From RGIG8306 sp964566025 (GTDB taxonomy: Bacteria; Bacillota; Clostridia; Lachnospirales; Lachnospiraceae): 64,000 nucleotides of DNA. The position numbers were made by a program, and so were the translations under genes. The notes under the pieces were generated by a model. That model was not told the DNA's origin. It was given only the letters and a program-made list of their open reading frames with translations, and made no database searches. Shown here one piece after another: positions 56,973 to 64,000 of this stretch. Positions within the stretch are counted from its first letter, which is position 1; every line of letters starts with the position of its first letter. Location of the stretch: the NCBI GenBank assembly GCA_964566025.1, contig CAZMHF010000005.1:1-64000 (forward strand), given 5' to 3'.

Positions 56973-57497
56973 TTAGCATCTCTTTGGTTCTGAATAATCC
57001 ACTCCAAATGTTTCAACCGTTACCTTTTTCATCACTTGGTCTGTTGTCGGACGATCTTGATAATACGTTTCCGTCTTTGCAATTTCATTGACATACTCCA
57101 TACCCTCTATAATTCGACCGAATGCCGCATATTGACCATCTAAATGTGGTGAATTTTTATGCATAATGAAAAATTGTGAACCTGCTGAATTTGGCATCAT
57201 TGAGCGCGCCATCGATAGAACACCTGCATCATGTTTAAGCTGATTAGTGAATCCATTTTGTGTAAACTCACCTTCAATACTGTATCCTGGATTCCCTGTT
57301 CCATTTCCATCTGGACATCCACCTTGAATCATAAAATTCTCAATCACACGGTGAAAAATCAATCCATCATAATAGCCCTTTTTAATTAAGCTAATAAAAT
57401 TATTCACTGTATTTGGTGCGATTTGTGGGTATAATTCCGCTTTCATTACTTTTCCGTCCTGCATTTCAAATGTTACGACTGGGTTGTGTTGATTCAT
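56973..57497 (-). CDS. Peptidyl-prolyl isomerase, cyclophilin type
   Basis: 174 residues, cytoplasmic (no signal peptide). Cyclophilin core with YYDGLIFHRVIENFMIQGG near 42, the SMARSMMPNSAGSQFFI stretch near 90-106 and the LDGQYAAFGRIIEGME motif near 114. Catalyses proline isomerisation in folding. It lies 15 bases after the MscS gene and ends the glnN-mscS-ppi row. Confidence 0.93.
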   Translation of the reverse strand: MNQHNPVVTFEMQDGKVMKAELYPQIAPNTVNNFISLIKKGYYDGLIFHRVIENFMIQGGCPDGNGTGNPGYSIEGEFTQNGFTNQLKHDAGVLSMARSMMPNSAGSQFFIMHKNSPHLDGQYAAFGRIIEGMEYVNEIAKTETYYQDRPTTDQVMKKVTVETFGVDYSEPKRC

Positions 57498-57512
57498 CGT
57501 TTTTTCTCCTTA

Positions 57513-58427
57513 CTATCGATTATTCTTAGGCTGTTCTACAATGTGAACATCTAGTTGATTATATGGAATGGATATATTAACTGCCTCTAACTTTTTCTTT
57601 AATTCATCATTGATTTCCCATAATGCATCAAAGTAAAATTGACTTTCCACCCATAATCTACCCTCCACAAGAATGGCACTATCTCTATATTCTTTAATAA
57701 ATGCTATCGGTTCTAATCCTTTTCCTTCTAACTTCCAGCGACTAGAAGAAACCAATTGTAGCATTGTGCTTTTTGCCAAAGCCAAATCGTCTTTATAGGA
57801 AACTCTAATAATAATATCCACTCTTCGAGTAGGATTCATGCTATTATTGATAATCGTTCCATTGGCAAGCTGACCATTTGGTATGATAACACCTCTGTTG
57901 TCTGGTGTGCGAAGCTTTGTGTAAAGCAGGCCAATCTCGACAACTGTTCCCGCTGTGCCATTTGCATCGGTAATATAATCATCTAATTTAAATGGCTTGG
58001 TAATTAATATAAGAATACCACCAGCTACGTTTGCTAAGCTTCCCTGCAATGCCAAACCTAGTGTCAAACCAAGTGATCCTAATACGGCAACCATAGAAGC
58101 CGTTGCGATGGAAACGTACTCACATATGAGAAATATCAAAACCACATGCAACAGTATACTAATTAGCGTTAACAAGAAGCTTTGTACAGCCAAATCTGTT
58201 TCTTTTTTTTCAAATATTCGTTTGAAAACTTTTAAAATTCCTTTGATGATTTTTTTTCCGATTACCCAAATCAGAATGGCAATCAATAGTTTTATTGCCA
58301 TTGATTGAAAGGCTGGCAGCCAACTTTTTAGTAGCTCCCAAAAAGCATCTCCTTTTTCTTTTAACTCTTCAATACCAAGACTTTCTTGTGAAGGTGCTTT
58401 TGCCAACATGTACCACATTGTTTTCAT
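57513..58427 (-). CDS. Small-conductance mechanosensitive channel, MscS family
   Basis: 304 residues. Three membrane segments at about 40-60, 82-103 and 110-140, the last Gly/Ala-rich pore helix with GLTLGLALQGSLANVAGGILI. The cytoplasmic beta-rich domain with KPFKLDDYITDANGTAGTVVEIGLLYTKLRTPDNRGVIIPN follows. It releases solutes during osmotic downshock. It lies eight bases after glnN and is probably cotranscribed. Confidence 0.92.
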   Translation of the reverse strand: MKTMWYMLAKAPSQESLGIEELKEKGDAFWELLKSWLPAFQSMAIKLLIAILIWVIGKKIIKGILKVFKRIFEKKETDLAVQSFLLTLISILLHVVLIFLICEYVSIATASMVAVLGSLGLTLGLALQGSLANVAGGILILITKPFKLDDYITDANGTAGTVVEIGLLYTKLRTPDNRGVIIPNGQLANGTIINNSMNPTRRVDIIIRVSYKDDLALAKSTMLQLVSSSRWKLEGKGLEPIAFIKEYRDSAILVEGRLWVESQFYFDALWEINDELKKKLEAVNISIPYNQLDVHIVEQPKNNR

Positions 58428-58435
58428 AATACCTC

Positions 58436-60550
58436 CTACACCTCAAATAGCAATTCACTGTATGTTGGGAATGGCCACATTTCATGATCGACCATTTTTT
58501 CTAATTCATCGATTGGTGCTCGAAGATTACTCATAATTGGTACGATTTTATTGCAATATGCCAAGGCCTTTTCCTTTGCGTTTATAATCGCACAAGCTGC
58601 CATTTTCTCTTCTTTTAAGGAAACAAGGGCGATCTGTGCTTGTTTTAATAGTTCACTACAACGCATCAATAACTCTTTTTGAACAGATACATCTGCCTCT
58701 TGACATGCGTGTGTAATTTCATTAATAGAATTTGCTATCATCCCCACATATTTCATCACGCAAGGAATGATTTGCTTTTCGACCATGTCGATCATCGTCA
58801 ATGCTTCGATATTGATTGCCTTTGCATAGGCAATGTATTTAATCTCTGTACGTGATTCAAGCTCAGCTCTTGTGAAAATTTTAAACTTTTCAAATAGTGC
58901 AACCGCATCATCTGTCACTAACGAATCAATAGCAGACACCATATTTCGATTGTTTGGCAACCCACGACGGGCAGCTTCTTCAATCCACTCCTTTGCATAA
59001 CCATTTCCGTTGAAAATAATTCTTCTATGCTCTGTGAAATATTCTTTAATCATATCATGAACAGCCATATCAAAATCACTTGCATTTTCAAGGACTTCTG
59101 CTGTTTCACAAAATGCCTCGGCAACAATTGCATTTAAAACGATATTTGGCTCAGCAATAGAATCCGAAGAACCAACCATTCTAAATTCAAATTTATTTCC
59201 TGTAAAAGCAAATGGTGATGTTCGATTGCGATCTGTTGCATCACGTGTAAAACGTGGAAGTGTCGCTACACCTGTGGTTAGCTTTCCACCTGTTTTCAAA
59301 TGAGATGCCTCACCTGTTTCTACTAATTGATCTACCACATCTTCCAACTGTTCACCTAGAAATACGGATATAATTGTTGGAGGAGCTTCATTGGCACCTA
59401 GGCGTAGGTCATTGCCCACATTGGCAGCTGACTCACGAAGTAAATCCGCATGTTTATCAACCGCTTTTAAAATACAAGCAAGTACTAGTAAAAATTGAAT
59501 GTTTTGATGTGGCGTTTTTCCTGGCTCTAATAGATTAATGCCATTATCCGTTACTAGCGACCAGTTATTGTGTTTTCCTGAGCCATTTACCCAAGCGAAT
59601 GGCTTTTCATGAAGCAAGCATGTTAAACCACGACGATGAGCCACCTTCTTTAGTGTCTCCATAATAATCTGGTTATGGTCTGCTGCGATATTCGCCTGTG
59701 CATAAATAGGTGCTAATTCATGTTGTGCAGGTGCTACTTCGTTATGTTGTGTCTTTGCACTAACACCTAATTTCCAGCACTCTTCATTTAGCTCCTTCAT
59801 AAAACCACCCACTCGCTCACGAATGGTGCCGTAATAATGATCTTCTAATTCTTGGCCTTTTGGTGGCATCGCACCAAACAATGTTCGTCCTGTAAAAATC
59901 AAATCTTCGCGCTTTAAATATTTTGCCTTGTCAATAAGGAAATATTCTTGCTCTGCACCAACGGAAACATTGATTTTTTTTGCCTCTGTATTTCCAAACA
60001 AGCGCACAATTCTAAGTGCTTGTGTGCTAATTGCCTCCATCGAACGAAGAAGCGGCGTTTTTTTATCAAGCGCCTCACCTTTATAAGAGCAAAACGCCGT
60101 AGGAATACATAAAATTGCCCCTGTCGCATCTTCTTTTATAAATGCTGGTGATGTACAATCCCATGCTGTATAGCCTCTCGCTTCAAAAGTTGCGCGTAAT
60201 CCTCCATTTGGAAAGGAAGAAGCATCTGATTCGCCTTTTATTAATTCTTTTCCTGAGAATTCAAGAAGAACTTTTCCCTCAGAATTCGGGCTTGTAATAA
60301 AAGCATCATGCTTTTCAGCCGTAATACCTGTGAGTGGTTGAAACCAGTGAGTATAGTGGGTTGCCCCTTTTTCGATAGCCCAATCCTTCATTTCATTGGC
60401 GATAACACCTGCTATCTTAGGATTTAGTTCTTTACCTTCATCTATGGTTTGCTTTAATTCTTCGTATACCTCTCTTGGTAAACGCTCACGCATCACAGAT
60501 TCGCCAAATACATTTGAACCAAATTGCTTTGCGACATCAAAGTTATTCAT
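58436..60550 (-). CDS. glnN: Glutamine synthetase type III
   Basis: 704 residues from the ATG at 60550, which has GGGG six bases upstream. Joins ammonia to glutamate. The large size and motifs GAEQEYFLID near 195, HNEVAPAQHELAPIYAQ near 275 and HEKPFAWVNGSGKHNNWSL near 320 mark GlnN. The C-terminal third is helical and specific to type III. It follows the sortase gene by about 27 bases. No riboswitch or glutamine leader is visible upstream. Confidence 0.95.
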   Translation of the reverse strand: MNNFDVAKQFGSNVFGESVMRERLPREVYEELKQTIDEGKELNPKIAGVIANEMKDWAIEKGATHYTHWFQPLTGITAEKHDAFITSPNSEGKVLLEFSGKELIKGESDASSFPNGGLRATFEARGYTAWDCTSPAFIKEDATGAILCIPTAFCSYKGEALDKKTPLLRSMEAISTQALRIVRLFGNTEAKKINVSVGAEQEYFLIDKAKYLKREDLIFTGRTLFGAMPPKGQELEDHYYGTIRERVGGFMKELNEECWKLGVSAKTQHNEVAPAQHELAPIYAQANIAADHNQIIMETLKKVAHRRGLTCLLHEKPFAWVNGSGKHNNWSLVTDNGINLLEPGKTPHQNIQFLLVLACILKAVDKHADLLRESAANVGNDLRLGANEAPPTIISVFLGEQLEDVVDQLVETGEASHLKTGGKLTTGVATLPRFTRDATDRNRTSPFAFTGNKFEFRMVGSSDSIAEPNIVLNAIVAEAFCETAEVLENASDFDMAVHDMIKEYFTEHRRIIFNGNGYAKEWIEEAARRGLPNNRNMVSAIDSLVTDDAVALFEKFKIFTRAELESRTEIKYIAYAKAINIEALTMIDMVEKQIIPCVMKYVGMIANSINEITHACQEADVSVQKELLMRCSELLKQAQIALVSLKEEKMAACAIINAKEKALAYCNKIVPIMSNLRAPIDELEKMVDHEMWPFPTYSELLFEV

Positions 60551-60577
60551 GATTTTCCCCATCCTTGTTCTGTATTG

Positions 60578-61567
60578 TTATCTACGGATTGCGTTCACAA
60601 TAAAACGAACGCTCTCATCGTCTGTACAGCATACCATCGTAATAACTGTATCATCAGTTGTTACATTGATTCCCGTATCATACAAACGTCTTTCATTCAT
60701 ATTGTCAATTACGTATTTTTGGAAATGCTCTTTCTCACGAAGGCTTCCGCGGAAAATGCCGTGAATATATGGATTTTCATAAACGGCACATATCTCATAC
60801 ACGATTTTTTCATCTGGCGTAATGATATATACAAACGGATTCTCTTTCCAAAACTCCATATCACGATATCTGTGAAGCTGCGTAAACATCGTATCATCAT
60901 TTCGATAATGTCCATATACAATTGTCGAAGGATCTGTAAAATTCGATGTTTGTTGATAATCTAGAAAAATCGCTCCTGCGTTATTTTCGATATTGCTTGC
61001 TGTATATCTTAAATAATGTGAATTGTCAGTTGTTTGACAAATCGGATAGGAAATATCTGTCCCTGGAATTTCAATGTATCCAATAACCTCTTCATTTCTT
61101 TTTTTCAATAAGTCAAAGCGTATATTCGGAAGCGATGCCAATGCTGGCAATGGCTTATTTGCAATTGACCCTGTTGGCTTTCCATGCTCTATTGGAGCGG
61201 TTGGGTCGATTGGTTTTGTTGTACCAATTAGCGGTGGCTGGTAATTTGTATTTCCGCTTGAGCTTGGAAGTTCTGGCACCGTAACAGCTGAAATGCTTGC
61301 ATCCGTTTCATCTTCCCCTGGTGCTTGACTTGACTCATTTTCCTTTGTACTACCTGGCTCACGCACACTTTCTTTCATTTTGTCATATTCGTCTTTAGCG
61401 GCACGAGATTCTTTCCACGCCTTGTACAAAACGGAAGAAGCAATCAAAAAAACAATCATGGAAATTGCTAGGACCACATAACGCATAATTTCCTTCGCTT
61501 TTCTTTTCTTTTTCACATCGTTTATTTCTTCTGTTTCTTGAATATTGTTATCTTTATTTTTATCCAT
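60578..61567 (-). CDS. srtB: Class B sortase
   Basis: 329 residues. A basic cytoplasmic tail precedes one membrane segment (about 27-46) and a Pro/Ser/Glu-rich linker to about 145. The sortase B fold has the catalytic His in VYGHYRNDD near 215, Cys in TMVCCTDD near 312 and Arg in SVRFIV. It joins surface proteins to peptidoglycan, usually at NPQTN-like motifs. No substrate with such a signal is visible in this window. It is upstream of glnN on the same strand. Confidence 0.9.
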   Translation of the reverse strand: MDKNKDNNIQETEEINDVKKKRKAKEIMRYVVLAISMIVFLIASSVLYKAWKESRAAKDEYDKMKESVREPGSTKENESSQAPGEDETDASISAVTVPELPSSSGNTNYQPPLIGTTKPIDPTAPIEHGKPTGSIANKPLPALASLPNIRFDLLKKRNEEVIGYIEIPGTDISYPICQTTDNSHYLRYTASNIENNAGAIFLDYQQTSNFTDPSTIVYGHYRNDDTMFTQLHRYRDMEFWKENPFVYIITPDEKIVYEICAVYENPYIHGIFRGSLREKEHFQKYVIDNMNERRLYDTGINVTTDDTVITMVCCTDDESVRFIVNAIRR

Positions 61568-61590
61568 TCATTTTCTCCAAAATTATTTTA

Positions 61591-62670
61591 TTACTCTTTG
61601 GTTTCATTGAATACTGTGCAGATTTTTGAAGTTTTTCGAATTCCATTTGGCCCATTTACAAGTGGTTCTCCCCACTCTGGTGATAATTCTCTTCCTTTCC
61701 AATCAAGAGAAATATCTAGGTACTCTACATCTGTGGAATTCCCTTTCCATGACCATGCTAAGTATCCAATTTTGTTCTCTTCGCAATATTCCATCAAAAA
61801 CTCTTCTTCAACATCGCCATCTGTATGTTTGTATCCAAACTCACCAATTGCCACGCAAAGTCCTCGACCTTCAATTGCATCTAGTGTCTCTTGTATTTTT
61901 TTCTTCGATCCACCAGCACTACCATACATATGAATTGAAAACATGGTGTTACGATCTGGATCCGCCAAGAATACATTAGTACCTTTATCAATAATGGCCT
62001 TTCCGCCTTGTCCCCATCCAGGAGCATCTACCATAATGGTGTTTTTGATTCCTGCTTCACGAAGGCGTGGAATTGCTTTCATATACGCCTGTGCCCAAGT
62101 ATCTGCTTTTTCATTGCCCTGCCATTCATTGATAATATTAAGAATGGCGTACGCCTCTTGCCCAATTAATGCATCCTTTACTTCAATCCAATAGTCTGTT
62201 GCCTTTTCTACATAAGAAGCATCATTTTTTCCTGTTCCGTCATGGACCTCAATAACAGCAATTATATTGTATCGCTTACATTGTGCAATAATCGCTTCGA
62301 TTGTTTTTTGATTGTCTTTTGTGTATTCCACACCGTTTGACACAACAACACGAACCGCATTTGAACCCGTTTTTTCAGAAATTGTCTTGAATATGTGTGG
62401 TAATTGATCTTGAAACCATGTGTGCGAGTGATTTAAACCGCGCATCACAAATGGTTCATTATTTGCATCAAGTAACACTCCTTTTTCTATATGGAAACCA
62501 ACTGCTATTTCTGTTGGCAATGTCGTCGCCTCAGTCGACTCAATCGCTTCTAGAGTGGAAGTAGTGGTTTTGTTTTCGTTGTCATTTTCTTTTTTACATC
62601 CCATTAATAAAATCATCATCACAACTAATAGCAGTGATGATTTCACCATCTTTTTCATAGCCTTTTTCAT
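61591..62670 (-). CDS. GH5 mannanase-like lipoprotein
   Basis: 359 residues from the ATG at 62670, which has AAGGAG six bases upstream; a longer frame would run into the hairpin at 62.7 kb. Lipobox LLMGC near residue 21. The glycosidase domain begins GFHIEKGVLLDANNEPFVMRGLNHSHTW, resembling GH5 subfamily 8 mannanases. Catalytic Glu candidates: acid/base in IINEWQGN near 185 and nucleophile in GEFGYK near 275. It would hydrolyse a beta-mannan or related polysaccharide at the cell surface. It is the only polysaccharidase here. Confidence 0.85.
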   Translation of the reverse strand: MKKAMKKMVKSSLLLVVMMILLMGCKKENDNENKTTTSTLEAIESTEATTLPTEIAVGFHIEKGVLLDANNEPFVMRGLNHSHTWFQDQLPHIFKTISEKTGSNAVRVVVSNGVEYTKDNQKTIEAIIAQCKRYNIIAVIEVHDGTGKNDASYVEKATDYWIEVKDALIGQEAYAILNIINEWQGNEKADTWAQAYMKAIPRLREAGIKNTIMVDAPGWGQGGKAIIDKGTNVFLADPDRNTMFSIHMYGSAGGSKKKIQETLDAIEGRGLCVAIGEFGYKHTDGDVEEEFLMEYCEENKIGYLAWSWKGNSTDVEYLDISLDWKGRELSPEWGEPLVNGPNGIRKTSKICTVFNETKE

Positions 62671-62708
62671 ATTGCACTCCTTGTGTGGCTGCGTATCCTT
62701 ATTTGTTA

Positions 62709-62742
62709 AATATGCGAAATAGTGATGACTATTTCGCATATT
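62709..62742 (-). terminator. Perfect hairpin between fba and the GH5 gene
   Basis: A 14-pair perfect stem (AATATGCGAAATAG/CTATTTCGCATATT) with a six-base loop. The minus-strand continuation is A/T-rich with no clear T tract, so this may be a weak terminator, a processing site or a partial barrier after fba. Confidence 0.55.
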
Positions 62743-62771
62743 GATTGTAGTTTATTTCAAATAATAATTTC

Positions 62772-63635
62772 TTATGCTTGTCCTACTGAACCAAACAACT
62801 CCATTTTTTCTTTTACAGTTGCTTGAATTGCTTTGAAACCTGGTTCTAAGATTTTTCGAGGATCAAATCCTTTTCCTACTAAATCCTTGCCCTCTTCAAA
62901 ATATTTGCGAGTAGCTTCTTGGAATGACAATTGACATTCTGTATTTACGTTGATTTTTGCTACACCTAGTGAAATAGCTTTTTTGATCATATCTTCAGGA
63001 ATACCTGTACCACCATGTAATACAAGTGGCATATCACCTGTTAGGTTGTTGATTGCTTCCAATGTCTCAAAGCTTAATCCTTCCCAGTTTTCAGGATACT
63101 TACCGTGAATATTTCCAATACCTGCTGCAAGCATTGTAACACCAAGATCAGCAATCATCTTACATTCATTTGGATCGGCACATTCGCCCTTTCCAATAAC
63201 ACCATCTTCTTCTCCACCAATTGAACCAACTTCTGCTTCAAGGGAAAGATTCTTTTGTGCACAAACCTTCACTAATTCGGTTGTCTTAGCGATATTTTCT
63301 TCGATTGGGTAATGAGAACCATCAAACATAACAGACGAAAAACCTGCATCGATACATGCATAACAAGCATCGTAGCTACCATGATCTAAATGCAATGCAA
63401 CTGGTACTGTAATTTTTAATTCTTCTAACATACCGTTTACCATACCTACGATGGTTTTGTAACCGCCCATGTATTTTCCAGCGCCTTCTGATACACCTAA
63501 AATAACTGGTGATTGTAGTTCTTGTGCTGTCAATAAAACTGCTTTTGTCCACTCTAGGTTGTTAATATTAAATTGACCTACTGCGTACTTACCCGCTTTT
63601 GCTTTTTGTAGCATGTCTTTTGCTGAAACTAACAT
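62772..63635 (-). CDS. fba: Fructose-bisphosphate aldolase, class II
   Basis: 287 residues from the ATG at 63635, six bases after GGAGG. Zinc-dependent cleavage of fructose 1,6-bisphosphate in glycolysis. Metal-ligand motifs VALHLDHGSYDACYACIDAG near 80-100, EAEVGSIGGEEDG near 135 and LVLHGGTGIPED near 210. The neighbouring pfkA is far off at 9.9 kb. Confidence 0.96.
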   Translation of the reverse strand: MLVSAKDMLQKAKAGKYAVGQFNINNLEWTKAVLLTAQELQSPVILGVSEGAGKYMGGYKTIVGMVNGMLEELKITVPVALHLDHGSYDACYACIDAGFSSVMFDGSHYPIEENIAKTTELVKVCAQKNLSLEAEVGSIGGEEDGVIGKGECADPNECKMIADLGVTMLAAGIGNIHGKYPENWEGLSFETLEAINNLTGDMPLVLHGGTGIPEDMIKKAISLGVAKINVNTECQLSFQEATRKYFEEGKDLVGKGFDPRKILEPGFKAIQATVKEKMELFGSVGQA

Positions 63636-63733
63636 CTCAATCCTCCATAAACTTAAATTCTTTTGTAACTTATTTATTATACTCCATTTTAAATGAAAAG
63701 GGAACACGAAATTATAAACTTACTTGCCGTATA

Positions 63734-64000
63734 TTATAAAATTTTCTTTAACATTTTTTCTTCACGACTATGGCAAGTCATAATAATAACCTGACAATTC
63801 AAAGACTTTAGAAGCTTGAGCGCCTCGAATACTCTAGAATCATCATAATAAGCAAATGTATCATCCAACAACAAAGGCATATTTGCTTGTGGCCAAAATA
63901 GTTTTGAAGCGGAAAGGCGAATTGACAAATAAACTTGCTCGATTGTTCCTCGACTCACTTGATAAATTGGTATCAAATGATCTTTTGTGTGCAAGTAGAT
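63734..64000 (-). CDS. SMC/Rad50-type AAA ATPase, C-terminal fragment at the window edge
   Basis: 89 residues visible; the frame stays open to the window end, so the gene is cut. It shows the ABC signature VSRGTIEQVYLSIRL and Walker B PLLLDDTFAYYDDSR, then IMTCHSREEK. These belong to the nucleotide-binding head of SbcC/Rad50/YhaN-like proteins. The coiled coil and Walker A lie beyond the window. The exact member cannot be named. Confidence 0.8.
   Translation of the reverse strand: MYLHTKDHLIPIYQVSRGTIEQVYLSIRLSASKLFWPQANMPLLLDDTFAYYDDSRVFEALKLLKSLNCQVIIMTCHSREEKMLKKIL

Overview
The window reads as chromosomal DNA of a low-GC, Gram-positive anaerobe of the class Clostridia, probably close to Lachnospiraceae. 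This is inferred from the AT-rich codon use, AGGAGG-type ribosome binding sites, type III glutamine synthetase, class B sortase, SleB-type wall hydrolase, the hprK-murB-rapZ-whiA-HPr block and the absence of outer-membrane genes. The genus cannot be fixed from the sequence alone. No rRNA, tRNA, CRISPR array, prophage or intact insertion sequence was seen. The only mobile-like trace is a hairpin cluster near 56.7-56.9 kb.

Layout. From 0 to 23.8 kb nearly everything lies on the minus strand: greA-lysS; argF, a small membrane protein, birA, a small hypothetical and dusB; an NfeD/SPFH membrane pair; a secreted SleB-like hydrolase with a structured leader; a TrmH-type methyltransferase; pfkA; then the hprK-murB-rapZ-whiA-crh-like-dnaE operon, uvrC, ftsH and a secreted amidase. 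From 23.9 to 29.1 kb, on the plus strand, lie a CsbB-like glycosyltransferase, YfhO and argH. A DUF3810-type membrane protein (minus) is followed on the plus strand by a 38-residue membrane peptide, aroC, an XRE-cupin regulator with a polyamine ABC transporter (potABCD), a YkpA-type ABC-F protein and a TraX-like protein. From 38.6 to 55.8 kb the minus strand carries luxS, a transglutaminase-like lipoprotein, trpS, a TatD-like hydrolase with a TPP-riboswitch-controlled thiXYZ transporter, an ABC exporter with its two-component system, a zinc peptidase, pheA and a folate operon (folC-folE-folP-folBK). The right end holds a DUF624 protein with a divergent partner, a cyclophilin, MscS, glnN, sortase B, a GH5 mannanase-like lipoprotein, class II aldolase and the end of an SMC/Rad50-type ATPase.

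How it fits together. HprK and the HPr paralogue suggest carbon-catabolite control next to cell-wall (MurB, RapZ) and division (WhiA) genes. Glycolysis (PfkA, Fba), nitrogen assimilation (GlnN, ArgF, ArgH), cofactor supply (folate, biotin ligation, thiamine-precursor import) and envelope maintenance dominate. Most genes are conserved housekeeping ones. The unusual points are an HPr paralogue with Asp in place of His15, an ABC ATPase lacking its catalytic glutamate, a TatD-like hydrolase inside a TPP-regulated uptake operon, an IS605/omega-RNA-like hairpin cluster without a transposase, and several tidy promoter-overlapping repeats. I did not find a clearly new multi-gene system.
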